The notes under the pieces are model-generated. The model saw only the letters and a program-made list of their open reading frames with translations. It had not been told where the DNA came from and did no database searches. The translations under genes and the position numbers were made by a program. Shown in pieces: positions 8,260 to 16,670 of a stretch of DNA of 64,000 bases. Location of the stretch: positions 62,001-126,000 of the forward strand of contig NZ_RHOP01000007.1 in assembly GCF_003946575.1 (NCBI RefSeq). The letters run 5' to 3'. Numbering within the stretch: position 1 is the stretch's first letter; each line of letters opens with the position of its first letter. This DNA comes from Companilactobacillus jidongensis. GTDB lineage: Bacteria > Bacillota > Bacilli > Lactobacillales > Lactobacillaceae.

Positions 8260-9456
8260 ATGTTAGATTCAGTTTTACCAAATAAACATCTTACCAACGA
8301 GCAGCAAGATGTTTTTAATGAAATATTAGATTTTATCAATGATAATTTAAAGAGTAACACTAAAGGATTATTTCAGTTAAACGGGGATGCCGGTACCGGC
8401 AAGAGTGTCATATTGACTCAATTGTTTTTGAATATAGAACGTGATGCCAAACAAAATTCTACGAATAATTATTTCTTGGTCAATCATCCCGAGTTATTAA
8501 AAGTCTATCAAGATAATGCTGGTGATTTTGCGGAATTGAGGAAGAATAGATTCCTGCGTCCGACTACGTTTATCAATCGCATGAACAAAGAACACAAAAT
8601 TGCTGACGTCGTTGTGATTGATGAAGCACACTTATTATTGAGTGAAGCGGATCGATACAATAATTTTGAGCAACATAATCAATTGGAAGAAATCATTAAA
8701 TTGGCCAAAGTTGTAATTATTGTTTATGATGAACGGCAAGTTTTGAAGTTGAAGAGTTATTGGTCACAGTATGTAATTGATAATTTGGTTAAGAGATTTA
8801 ATTTGAAATACAAACTTGAAACTTTACGTGTTCAGATGCGTATGCAGGCGCCTCGTTCGGTAATTAATTGGATCAATGATCTAACTAAGGAGCTGAAGCT
8901 TGATCCTGTTACTTCCAGTAATTCAGAATTTCTTGATAACTCTAGTTCAAATTACAAATTTAGAATTTATCAAGATGCTGAAAAGATGTATCAACAATTA
9001 CGTCGTGATAATGAGAAATATCAAAAATCTCGAATTGTGGCGACGGCTGATTATCCGTCTACTTTAGATGGTAAGAAACATTACGTCAATGAAGGGGGAT
9101 TTCATTTGCCGTGGGATCAGTACAACTATGATCGTGTGACCTGGGCACAAAAGGATTCTACAATCGATGAAATAGGTTCGATTTATACTGTTCAAGGATT
9201 TGATTTAAATTATGTAGCGGTGATAATTGGTCCATCAATTGAATACGCAGGAGATGGCCACATACGAATTAATATTGGTTCGTATGAGGATCAGGAAGCA
9301 TTCAAGAAACGTCACGAAAATGATATTGATAATATAGATGCAGCGAAAGAGGCAATAATTCTTAATTCCATCAATGTATTAATGAAGCGTGGAATTAAGG
9401 GTGTCTATATTTATTTTCATGATGCTAAAATTTATGATTATTTAAGGGAAAGCTGA
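8260..9456 (+). CDS. DUF2075-family ATPase / helicase-like protein
   Basis: The protein has 398 residues from ATG 8260, which has GGAG seven bases upstream; an upstream in-frame TTG at 8218 lies before the terminator hairpin and is rejected. A Walker A motif GDAGTGKS (about 45-52) and a Walker B box VVVIDEAH (about 125-132) mark an SF1-like P-loop ATPase. A late motif YTVQGFDLNYVAVI (about 310) resembles the DUF2075 signature. DUF2075 proteins are distant relatives of Schlafen-type and SF1 helicases, and their cellular role is largely unknown. No partner gene lies beside it. Its stop codon sits in the loop of the terminator that follows. Confidence 0.8.
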   Translation: MLDSVLPNKHLTNEQQDVFNEILDFINDNLKSNTKGLFQLNGDAGTGKSVILTQLFLNIERDAKQNSTNNYFLVNHPELLKVYQDNAGDFAELRKNRFLRPTTFINRMNKEHKIADVVVIDEAHLLLSEADRYNNFEQHNQLEEIIKLAKVVIIVYDERQVLKLKSYWSQYVIDNLVKRFNLKYKLETLRVQMRMQAPRSVINWINDLTKELKLDPVTSSNSEFLDNSSSNYKFRIYQDAEKMYQQLRRDNEKYQKSRIVATADYPSTLDGKKHYVNEGGFHLPWDQYNYDRVTWAQKDSTIDEIGSIYTVQGFDLNYVAVIIGPSIEYAGDGHIRINIGSYEDQEAFKKRHENDIDNIDAAKEAIILNSINVLMKRGIKGVYIYFHDAKIYDYLRES

Positions 9457-9471
9457 AGCTTTGCCTTTTTT
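9446..9471 (+). terminator. terminator overlapping the stop of the DUF2075 gene
   Basis: GGGAAAGC and GCTTTGCC flank the loop TGAA, followed by a T run. The TGA stop codon at 9454-9456 lies in the loop, so a ribosome finishing translation would sit on the hairpin. Confidence 0.7.
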
Positions 9472-9515
9472 GTTCGATTAAGGTTACATAACTTAAATTA
9501 TTAGAAGCTACATTT

Positions 9516-12068
9516 CTAATCAACTGATTTGAGTGCTTCAAGCATATCAACTTTTCTTATTTTACGAGCCATGAAGATCATTACTACGATAGAGAAGATA
9601 ATTGTCATTGATCCTGAAAGTGTGAAGTTGGTCCAGAACAATGTCATATCAGCCATGGCTGTTTCCGGTGGAAGTGTCTGCATAATGTAATTGTGAAGCC
9701 AACTTCCGCCAATAAATCCCAGAATAATTCCAAGTAAAGTTAGAATGAATGTCTCGCGGTATATATACATGACTACTTCCATCGGATAGAATCCCAGAAC
9801 TTTGATAGTCGATAATTCACGAATACGTTCAGAAACGTTGATATTGGTTAAGGTAAATAATACAACGAATGCTAGTAATGATGCCGCAATGATAATAATA
9901 AGAACCAAATTATTTAGTCCATTCAAAATATTATTGATAGTTTGTTTGGCATCGTCGGACTGAACTACTGTAACTGAAGCGTGTTGTGTTGTTAATTGAC
10001 GTGAAATTTTGTCTATGTTAGAGGCTGAACGATTTTTAAAATTCATCATAATGGAATTATAAGTTATTGCTTGTTTGAAGATTTTATTATAATAAATCGA
10101 ATTCATGTAAATATCATGTCCAGCGTACATTTCGGTAATATTGGAAATTTTAACTCGATATTTTTGACCGGAAGTTGTTTTGATTGTAATGTTATCGCCA
10201 ATTGTCACATTCATTATTTTAGCGAGTTTTTGCGTGATCACTGCACCATTGTTAGATAGTTCGACTTTTTTAGACGTATTAGGATTTCTAAGAGTAACGT
10301 ACGTGTCAAATTGACTTTCGTGTTTTGGAACAATCAATGATATTTGTTGATTACTAGTCATTGAAGAATTTTTGGAGGTTACATTTTCGTAGTAAATTGT
10401 CGTTTTATTTTTAAGTCCATTGATGTTAGAAATCCTATTTTTATATTTATCAATATTCTTAGTTGTGTCGGTCGGATTATACATGCCGATCAAATCATAA
10501 TGAATAATATCTTTGTATTGAGTATTTACGATATTGTTCAATGAATCTTTGATTCCGAATCCGGTAATTAGTAGGGCTGTACATCCCATAATGCCAATAA
10601 CAGTCATGAATGATTTAAACTTATATCTAAATAAGTTACGCAATGTAACTTTGTAATTGAATGATAATTTTTTCCAGATGAACGGAAGACGTTCTAATAT
10701 TATTTTTGAACCGGTCTTTGGAGGTTTTGGTAGCATGAGTGTTGCTGGTTTTTCCTTGAGTGATTTTCCGGCAACATAAACGGCGGGTAATATTGTACAG
10801 ATAGTGGTTATTACGAGTGAAATAACGATCCATTTCCAAGATATGGGAGTTTGAAAATCAGGAATTACAAAGTTGGCCGCATAAGCCGTAAATATTTTTT
10901 TAGGCAGAAAGGTCGTACCTAGCCAAGCACCGATCGAAGTGCCAATTATGCTGGCCAAAAATCCATATAGCAAGAAGACTTTCATTGTGTCATGTTTTGT
11001 ATATCCCAAAGCACGAAGTGTTCCAAGTTCGATTCGTTTTTCTTCACCCATGCGTGACATTGTGAGCAAAACTACTAGAATAGCTACGGCAAAAAAGATA
11101 ATTGGAAATGTATTTGATAATACATCAATTCGCTTAGCATCTTCTCCAAATTGATTATATCCGTCGTTGTAGTCGTTTCTAGATTGAATTTGGTATGTGA
11201 GTGCATCGACCTTAGTGTTGACTTGCGTCTTTTCCTTAGTGATCATCAAAGAAGCATTATCACCGTACGTTTTCTGTAGGATTGGTAACTGTGCATCAAT
11301 TTTTGCGTATGATGCATTGATTATTTTCTCTTTACGAATTTTGACAATTTGTTGAATCCTGGATTCGGAGTTTACGACATTTTGTTCAACTTTCTTTTCA
11401 TAACCGTTAGAATAACTTGAACCCTTTACATTGTCATAACTGATCAAAGCGGTCGTAGGCGTATCAGAAATGAATGCCGATTTTGCCACAACCGCATAGG
11501 TATTTATTTGGCCAGTTCCGACAGATGTTACACCTAAATTTTGTTTTAGTAGATAATCCGAAGAAGTGACAAAACCGACGATTCTGTATTTAGATTTATT
11601 TAGTTCAGAAATTTTTTTATTGTTTTTATTCTTTAACTTTATGTAATCGCCAATTTTATATTTACCATGTTCAGATACACTTAAAGCAATTTCGTCTGCT
11701 TTCAGAGGTAATTGTCCTGAAGTTACTTGATAGGTAGAAAGTTTAGAAGTTTTTTCTTGAATACGAATCCCTGTGTCGGTATTAGCAATTAGTCCATCTA
11801 TGCTTTTGGTAAACTCGATAGTTTTTATATGCTTTAACTTTTTTAGTTTTGTCTGATCAGAAATCGAGATATTAGAATTACTTTTGATAATGGCATCTGC
11901 CATTTTGTGTGATTCATAATAATTATTGGCGGTTACTCGCATATCATTGCCAGTTACTTTCAAACCAATTAAAATGAACACTCCCAAGGCGAGTAGGGTA
12001 GTGATCGAGACAAAACGTGCGATTGAGAATTTGAATTCTCTGAATATATTTTTATTTAGAATTTTCAT
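9516..12068 (-). CDS. MacB/FtsX-type ABC transporter permease (duplicated half)
   Basis: This 850-residue permease starts at ATG 12068; an upstream GTG at 12083 would overlap the ATPase gene more deeply. It has the two-unit layout of large FtsX-like permeases. A membrane helix lies at about 15-37, then an extracellular region, then three helices (about 318-440). The second unit repeats the pattern: a helix near 490, an extracellular region and three helices (about 715-840). The cytoplasmic motifs EEKRIELGTLRALG and SERIRELSTIKVLG are typical of the family. It pairs with the ATPase gene just upstream. Such pairs usually export or resist peptides, antibiotics or lipids; the substrate here is unknown. 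Confidence 0.9.
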   Translation of the reverse strand: MKILNKNIFREFKFSIARFVSITTLLALGVFILIGLKVTGNDMRVTANNYYESHKMADAIIKSNSNISISDQTKLKKLKHIKTIEFTKSIDGLIANTDTGIRIQEKTSKLSTYQVTSGQLPLKADEIALSVSEHGKYKIGDYIKLKNKNNKKISELNKSKYRIVGFVTSSDYLLKQNLGVTSVGTGQINTYAVVAKSAFISDTPTTALISYDNVKGSSYSNGYEKKVEQNVVNSESRIQQIVKIRKEKIINASYAKIDAQLPILQKTYGDNASLMITKEKTQVNTKVDALTYQIQSRNDYNDGYNQFGEDAKRIDVLSNTFPIIFFAVAILVVLLTMSRMGEEKRIELGTLRALGYTKHDTMKVFLLYGFLASIIGTSIGAWLGTTFLPKKIFTAYAANFVIPDFQTPISWKWIVISLVITTICTILPAVYVAGKSLKEKPATLMLPKPPKTGSKIILERLPFIWKKLSFNYKVTLRNLFRYKFKSFMTVIGIMGCTALLITGFGIKDSLNNIVNTQYKDIIHYDLIGMYNPTDTTKNIDKYKNRISNINGLKNKTTIYYENVTSKNSSMTSNQQISLIVPKHESQFDTYVTLRNPNTSKKVELSNNGAVITQKLAKIMNVTIGDNITIKTTSGQKYRVKISNITEMYAGHDIYMNSIYYNKIFKQAITYNSIMMNFKNRSASNIDKISRQLTTQHASVTVVQSDDAKQTINNILNGLNNLVLIIIIAASLLAFVVLFTLTNINVSERIRELSTIKVLGFYPMEVVMYIYRETFILTLLGIILGFIGGSWLHNYIMQTLPPETAMADMTLFWTNFTLSGSMTIIFSIVVMIFMARKIRKVDMLEALKSVD

Positions 12069-12076
12069 ATTATGAC

Positions 12077-12778
12077 CTACCACTCAATATATTCAACTGG
12101 AGTTGGATTGGGATTTACCTGATCAAGTTTTACTTTACCATCACTGATTTCAATTACGTGATCTGCCATAGGTTTGATCATGCCATTGTGGGTAACGATG
12201 ATAACGTTCTTGCGGGTACTGTGGCAAAAGTTTTGTAATAGCTGCAAAATATTTTTACCAGTCTGATAATCTAGCGCACCAGTAGGCTCATCACATAGTA
12301 GTAAATCAGGGTTCTTTGCAATAGCTCTGGCTATTGATACACGCTGTTGTTCTCCGCCGGATAGTTCGGCTGGGAAATTATTGGTATGATCTTCTAATCC
12401 AACACTTTGCATAACTTGGATAGGGCTGAATCCGTCAAAAACAATTTGTGAAGTCAATTCAACGTTTTCTAGTGCAGTTAAGTTAGGAATCAAGTTATAG
12501 AATTGGAAAACAAATCCAATTCCTTTCCGCCGATAAGTGGTCATTTGTTTATCAGTATAGTTAGATATATCACGCCCATTAATTATTACTTGACCTTCTG
12601 AATTAGAATCCATACCACCTAATATATTTAATAATGTAGATTTACCAGCACCTGATGCACCAACAATAATGGTTAGTTCACCTTTATTCAAATTGAAGTT
12701 AATATCATTGTTAGCATAAAATGTAGTACCGTTATTATTATAAATTTTAGAACTGTGTTTTACTTCGATGTATGACAT
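12077..12778 (-). CDS. ABC transporter ATP-binding protein of the MacB/LolD type
   Basis: This 233-residue ATPase carries Walker A GASGAGKS (about 40-47), the Q-loop in FVFQFYN, the signature LSGGEQQR (about 139), Walker [13 protein letters not shown] and the H-loop VTHN. It stops eight or nine bases before the permease start, so the two are translationally linked. AAGGAGATTATA precedes the ATG. The promoter region holds two inverted repeats and faces a TetR regulator gene, which suggests repression by that regulator and release by a ligand, probably the exported compound. Confidence 0.93.
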   Translation of the reverse strand: MSYIEVKHSSKIYNNNGTTFYANNDINFNLNKGELTIIVGASGAGKSTLLNILGGMDSNSEGQVIINGRDISNYTDKQMTTYRRKGIGFVFQFYNLIPNLTALENVELTSQIVFDGFSPIQVMQSVGLEDHTNNFPAELSGGEQQRVSIARAIAKNPDLLLCDEPTGALDYQTGKNILQLLQNFCHSTRKNVIIVTHNGMIKPMADHVIEISDGKVKLDQVNPNPTPVEYIEW

Positions 12779-12790
12779 GTTATAATCTCC

Positions 12791-12814
12791 TTAAACAAAC
12801 AATGTGTTGTTTAA
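12791..12814. promoter_or_regulatory. inverted repeat, probable TetR operator 1
   Basis: TTAAACAA (12791-12798) and TTGTTTAA (12807-12814) are perfect arms around eight bases, and the centre contains ACAATGTGTTGT. It lies 13 bases from the start codon of the ABC ATPase gene, where a bound repressor would block transcription. Confidence 0.7.
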
Positions 12815-12858
12815 TAAAAAGATTAAAATATGTGTGATTTAATAGCAACCGTCAATAA

Positions 12859-12873
12859 ACAACTAAGTGTTGT
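12859..12873. promoter_or_regulatory. inverted repeat, probable TetR operator 2
   Basis: ACAAC (12859-12863) and GTTGT (12869-12873) flank TAAGT. The half-site GTGTTGT is shared with operator 1. It lies just upstream of the TetR start codon, which suggests autoregulation. Confidence 0.55.
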
Positions 12874-12893
12874 ATTAGTAAGGAGATACGTTT

Positions 12894-13514
12894 ATGCAAA
12901 GACTAACCAAAACTGATGAGAAAATAAAAAAAGCCTTCATCGAATTGATGAAGACTAAAGGATTTGAACATTTAACTGTAAGTGATGTTACGACAATAGC
13001 AAAAATAAATCGTAGTACTTTTTACGCACATTATGAAGATAAATATGCATTGGAGAAACACTTTGAGGATACAATTTTAAATGAATTGAGTGATCAATTG
13101 AACAGTAATTTGGATTCAACGATGAAGTATCAAGATATCAGTCAAGGCATCGAATCATATCCTGTGATCGATACAATCATCGGATACATTGAATCTGAGT
13201 TCGAATTGATCAAAGTGTTGATGAGTAGTAGCGGAACTACGTTTGAGAAGCGTGTCAAAAATGTACTTTACCAAGTTGTTAATCATGGATTGTATTTGGC
13301 AAAGGGTAATGATGAGATGGTTGATCAAATTCCTAATGATTATGCTTATGAGATCGTGGTATCAGGAATACTCGATACAATGAAATTCTGGCTGTTTAAG
13401 GATAAGCCAGAGAGTAAGGAGGTCATCACAGATATCATTATGAAAACACGCTATTTGAGTCCTTATGACCTTCTGGGCGTTGACAATCAATTTGGCAAGA
13501 CGATTAGGGTTTGA
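12894..13514 (+). CDS. TetR-family transcriptional regulator
   Basis: This 206-residue protein has an N-terminal TetR helix-turn-helix (about 8-55) with the pattern LTVSDVTTIAKINRSTFYAHYEDK. The C-terminal ligand-binding part is not similar to any subgroup I can name. AAGGAG lies upstream of the ATG. It is divergent from the ABC exporter genes, with two shared inverted repeats between them, so it most likely represses the exporter. Its last 11 bases overlap the end of the convergent Xre-TPR gene. Confidence 0.9.
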   Translation: MQRLTKTDEKIKKAFIELMKTKGFEHLTVSDVTTIAKINRSTFYAHYEDKYALEKHFEDTILNELSDQLNSNLDSTMKYQDISQGIESYPVIDTIIGYIESEFELIKVLMSSSGTTFEKRVKNVLYQVVNHGLYLAKGNDEMVDQIPNDYAYEIVVSGILDTMKFWLFKDKPESKEVITDIIMKTRYLSPYDLLGVDNQFGKTIRV

Positions 13515-14388
13515 TTTTTAGTTCGTTAATATTATGTTTGCTCATTAGCTGTTTAATTTCATCTAGCAGTGCTTGATTGTTATTGTATTCAGCAAAGGCT
13601 ATTGAAGTGGTCAATGAGTGGCTGAGTCGATTGTAATCGATTGGAGGACTATTAAGGGCATTCTGAGCTGCAGTAAAATACAAAACGTCTGTGAATTTAC
13701 CGGTGAAGTATTTATCAAATTTATGCAGACCCATGTCGATCAGTGAATCACTGCGTTCAAAATTATTGTTCTCCATGTACCAGGTAGCTATTTTTGTGAT
13801 TACGGATCGATAGTAATAGAACTCCGTACTAGAATTAACGGTTATATTGTTGATATTTGAATATGCCAGATCATAATAATAATTAGTTTTAACTCTTTGA
13901 TTCTTATCAAGATAAACTGAACCTAGTTCAGAATAAATTATTGTTCCCCAAAAGGTTTTACGATTTTGCAATAATTCCAATGAGTAATTTAATTGAAAAA
14001 CGGCTTCGTCAGAATCTTTTTTTGATTCCGCAAGTAGTGCTAATAAAAAATGCAGGTGTGCTTTCTCTGAAGAGGGAAGGGCACCTTCTTTTATTTCAGC
14101 AATCATCGATTCTAAAGCGGTTGTTTTTTTGTCTTGAACAGCTTGATCCATGGCTTGAAATTTATCTAGATACAAGTTGCTGGATGGTAAGGATGAGAAT
14201 TGGGAAAAAACATTGTCTAAGGTTAGGTGTAACTTTTGACAGACGGAGATTAAGACGTTTGTGGAAGGAGAAATATTTTGATTTTCCATTTTACTGATGA
14301 TTGCTTGAGTGCAAATTCCGTCGGCTAATTCAGCCTGACTAAGTTGTAATTTTTTTCGTTGATTTTGAATTACTTTGCCTAAAAGCAT
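13504..14388 (-). CDS. Xre-TPR transcriptional regulator (RRNPP/Rgg-like)
   Basis: This 294-residue protein has an Xre helix-turn-helix (about 5-60, with LSQAELADGICTQAIISKME) followed by a helical region rich in Tyr, Leu and Asn that fits TPR repeats. The layout and size match the RRNPP group (Rgg, PlcR, PrgX), whose TPR part binds a small secreted peptide. I see no matching peptide gene in the 300 bases upstream; a nine-residue frame at 14511 has no ribosome binding site. A 23-base palindrome lies 30 bases upstream and is a likely operator. GGAGG precedes the ATG. Confidence 0.82.
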   Translation of the reverse strand: MLLGKVIQNQRKKLQLSQAELADGICTQAIISKMENQNISPSTNVLISVCQKLHLTLDNVFSQFSSLPSSNLYLDKFQAMDQAVQDKKTTALESMIAEIKEGALPSSEKAHLHFLLALLAESKKDSDEAVFQLNYSLELLQNRKTFWGTIIYSELGSVYLDKNQRVKTNYYYDLAYSNINNITVNSSTEFYYYRSVITKIATWYMENNNFERSDSLIDMGLHKFDKYFTGKFTDVLYFTAAQNALNSPPIDYNRLSHSLTTSIAFAEYNNNQALLDEIKQLMSKHNINELKIKP

Positions 14389-14417
14389 AATTTACCTCCA
14401 TCTAATATTTATATTTG

Positions 14418-14440
14418 TAATAATAAGAGTCTTATTATTA
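14418..14440. promoter_or_regulatory. perfect 23-base palindrome upstream of the Xre-TPR regulator
   Basis: TAATAATAAGA (14418-14428) and TCTTATTATTA (14430-14440) are perfect 11-base arms around a single G. There is no T run beyond either arm, so it is not a terminator. The position fits an operator for the regulator, possibly autoregulatory. Confidence 0.7.
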
Positions 14441-14455
14441 ACTATTTATTACTTA

Positions 14456-14469
14456 TAGTAATATTACTA
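14456..14469. promoter_or_regulatory. second perfect palindrome (14 bases) in the same region
   Basis: TAGTAAT and ATTACTA abut with no spacer. It lies 15 bases from the larger palindrome. The short TTATTA/TAATAT theme is shared, so it may be a secondary site. At this AT content a chance 14-base palindrome is possible. Confidence 0.45.
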
Positions 14470-14655
14470 GTGAATTTTATCCAGTAATTACCGTTATGAT
14501 TTTTATTTAAATGTCAGAAAAAAGTGTAACGGCAAAATAAACAGATTTACTAAAGATGGATTTGCTTTGAATAACTGTCTTATAATGTGCTAGCTCAGAT
14601 GACAAATGAGATAACATCGTGTAACTGATATGTGTATGTGATTCCTAAATGAGGA

Positions 14656-14687
14656 CAAAAAAATAGTGAGTCCGTAGACCCACTATT
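14656..14687 (-). terminator. terminator of the small HTH-like gene
   Basis: Read on the minus strand, ATAGTGGGTC and GACTCACTAT form a stem with one mismatch and a four-base loop, followed by seven T residues. It starts about 10 bases after the stop of the minus-strand gene at 14697. Confidence 0.85.
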
Positions 14688-14696
14688 AATGGAATT

Positions 14697-14882
14697 TTAT
14701 TGATGCAGTTTAATATATTCTAAGATGATTTTCTTTTCATCTGCAGTTGCTTCATAGTCACCAGACTTGAGATTATGAATTCGCTCGACTGATAGGTGAC
14801 TTTCAAAAGCAAATTGAGTGTCATTCATATCCTTACTACGTTCAAATTGAATAATTGATTCAGCTATACTTGGTTTGTCCAT
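14697..14882 (-). CDS. small HTH-like protein (LBP_cg2779-like)
   Basis: This 61-residue acidic helical protein has the segment ESHLSVERIHNLKSGDYEAT, which looks like a minimal helix-turn-helix. It resembles a short conserved Lactobacillaceae family that I recall under the name LBP_cg2779; the name is from memory. GGAGGTTATTT precedes the ATG and a terminator follows. It lies 62 bases downstream of the signal peptidase gene on the same strand. DNA binding is not shown. Confidence 0.65.
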   Translation of the reverse strand: MDKPSIAESIIQFERSKDMNDTQFAFESHLSVERIHNLKSGDYEATADEKKIILEYIKLHQ

Positions 14883-14944
14883 AAATAAATAACCTCCGAT
14901 AAGTCCATCATATCATTTAAGACTTAATTTATTGAGTATATTTT

Positions 14945-15607
14945 TTAAAACGTTGACCATTTAGTTATTGGCCAGTAACGCCATTTAACTTCACCAACGA
15001 TTGCTTTTTTGTTGATAAAGCCAATTATACGACTATCCTTTGAAACAGTTCTATGATCTCCCATGACGAAGTAGGAACCAGCGGGTACTTTGTTTGTTTT
15101 AGCAATCTTGTTCAAAGTAGAAGTGCTGTATCTCTGTTGCCACTCGGGAGCTGTCTTGGCTAATTGGCTCAAAGTAAAGTTGTAAGTGTAACTGTATGCT
15201 TTACCAGCATAGATGCTTGTGTCTGGTTCCTTCTTCTTTGAACCAGCATCCAAGAAACTTTCATCAAGCTTCTTGCCGTTAACGTACATCTTATTGTTCT
15301 TTGAAGTAACAGTATCGCCAGGTAGACCAATAATTCTCTTAATATAAAAAGAGCCAGGTTCGTCAGGTGCTTTTAGTACAACGACATCCCCACGTTGCAA
15401 GTTAGTATGTCTAACAGCAATTAATTTTTCGCCGCTTTCAAACGTCGGTTGCATTGATGGTCCTGAGACCTTATCGTTTGAAAATACAAACTGCATCAGT
15501 AGGAAAAACACTGCATAAATCGCGACCGTTAGAGCAATAGTCTGCAGCCAAAACTTCCAGCCGCTTTCTTCTTTTTCCGGCTTTCGTCTTGTATTATTTC
15601 TATCCAT
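14945..15607 (-). CDS. lepB: signal peptidase I
   Basis: This 220-residue type I signal peptidase cleaves signal peptides from exported proteins on the outer face of the membrane. It has a basic N-terminus, one membrane segment (about 21-42) and the catalytic dyad Ser51 (box SGPSMQPTF) and Lys90 (box YIKRIIGLPGD). The later box VMGDHR is also present. The roughly 40 residues between the third box and MGDHR form the usual insertion of Gram-positive enzymes. It could process the several signal-peptide proteins of this window. GAGGTGAATT lies before the ATG. Confidence 0.95.
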   Translation of the reverse strand: MDRNNTRRKPEKEESGWKFWLQTIALTVAIYAVFFLLMQFVFSNDKVSGPSMQPTFESGEKLIAVRHTNLQRGDVVVLKAPDEPGSFYIKRIIGLPGDTVTSKNNKMYVNGKKLDESFLDAGSKKKEPDTSIYAGKAYSYTYNFTLSQLAKTAPEWQQRYSTSTLNKIAKTNKVPAGSYFVMGDHRTVSKDSRIIGFINKKAIVGEVKWRYWPITKWSTF

Positions 15608-15810
15608 AATTCACCTCATACATGTACTACATAGAATATTACACTTTTTCAGAATTATTGGAAATAAATGTGTAGTTTTCAAAGAAATTTTAACAAATTG
15701 TCTAGCAAACATATTGTATAATTAAAAAAATCATATTTTAAGCAAATTGATAGTACTGTAATCAATAAAAAGTCTAAAATGTAAACAAACTTTTAACTTG
15801 AGGAGATCAT

Positions 15811-16572
15811 ATGACATATATTGAAAATTTACGAGATGACACCAAAGCGTTACCACATGGAGAAGTTTTTGATGCCAGAATCAACTTTATGGAACATGCT
15901 TGTCAGGCACTTGAACAAGGAGATGTGCCAAAATATCATTTTCCTCAATTTCAGTTAAGTGAAAAAGAAATCAGTTACTATATGGAGCATAATATAAGTC
16001 TTGATGAAATTGCCTTTCAGGCTATGTCCGCTAATTTGAACACGTTTGATCACGACTTAGGTGAATTTAGAACTTATCTCCAAACACGCTTTGGCTATTG
16101 GGCAACTATTACTAAGGACTTTATGAAAGCTTGGGCGGATGAGTTTGGAAATGCCAAATATTTGGAGATAATGGCAGGAAATGGTTATATTTCAAAAGAG
16201 TTGCAAACATTGGGTAAAACTTCAATCTGTACTGATGATAAGAGCTGGTCAAAACAAAGTAAAACCGGACATGAACCACTAGTTGAAACTGAAAGGCTTG
16301 ATGCTTTGGCAGCTATCGATAAGTATCATGAAGATGTTGATTACGTTATTTTGGCATGGAGCCCTGATCGTGATGATATTGATTACGAAGTTCTCAAGAA
16401 AATTCGCGACTATGGTTTGATGCTGATATGTATTGGTGAAAAATACGGAGCTACTAACAGCAAAGAATTTTGGGATAATGCCGAGTTTGTTGATTATTCG
16501 GCTATCAATAAATTGAACAAGATCTATTCTCGTTATGATTTAGTACATGACGAGGCTTATTTGATAAAATAA
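15811..16572 (+). CDS. class I SAM-dependent methyltransferase-like protein
   Basis: This 253-residue protein has a motif I-like segment YLEIMAGNGYIS (about 128-139), followed by an acidic loop (CTDDKSW) and an apparent motif IV region VDYVILAWSPDRDD (about 182). These suggest a SAM-binding Rossmann fold. The substrate is not apparent: no NPPY, PCSG or similar signature is present. The N-terminal 100 residues form a helical region. GAGGAG precedes the ATG and a terminator follows. It is a lone gene between signal peptidase and an FtsX-like protein. Confidence 0.7.
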   Translation: MTYIENLRDDTKALPHGEVFDARINFMEHACQALEQGDVPKYHFPQFQLSEKEISYYMEHNISLDEIAFQAMSANLNTFDHDLGEFRTYLQTRFGYWATITKDFMKAWADEFGNAKYLEIMAGNGYISKELQTLGKTSICTDDKSWSKQSKTGHEPLVETERLDALAAIDKYHEDVDYVILAWSPDRDDIDYEVLKKIRDYGLMLICIGEKYGATNSKEFWDNAEFVDYSAINKLNKIYSRYDLVHDEAYLIK

Positions 16573-16578
16573 TATAAA

Positions 16579-16610
16579 CACTCAGTCATTAAAATGGCTG
16601 AGTGCTTTTT
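16579..16610 (+). terminator. terminator after the methyltransferase-like gene
   Basis: CACTCAG (16579-16585) pairs with CTGAGTG (16598-16604), extended by CAT/ATG with one mismatch, and is followed by CTTTTTG. Confidence 0.88.
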
Positions 16611-16670
16611 GATGTTAGTAGTGTAAAATAAGATATCAGATACAAAACGTGTAAAAATGGGTGAGTATTA

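Larger units (their letters stand above)
14389..14655. other. intergenic region between two minus-strand regulator-like genes
   Basis: The space from the Xre-TPR gene to the terminator of the next gene holds two perfect palindromes (14418-14440 and 14456-14469), described separately. A plus-strand TATAAT lies at about 14580 but has no good -35 box. I find no credible short coding frame with a ribosome binding site on either strand. Confidence 0.6.

Noticed and set aside
14500-14640. Short peptide gene partner for the RRNPP-like regulator
   Set aside because: The only frames with ATG are under 15 codons, have no ribosome binding site and no hydrophobic leader.
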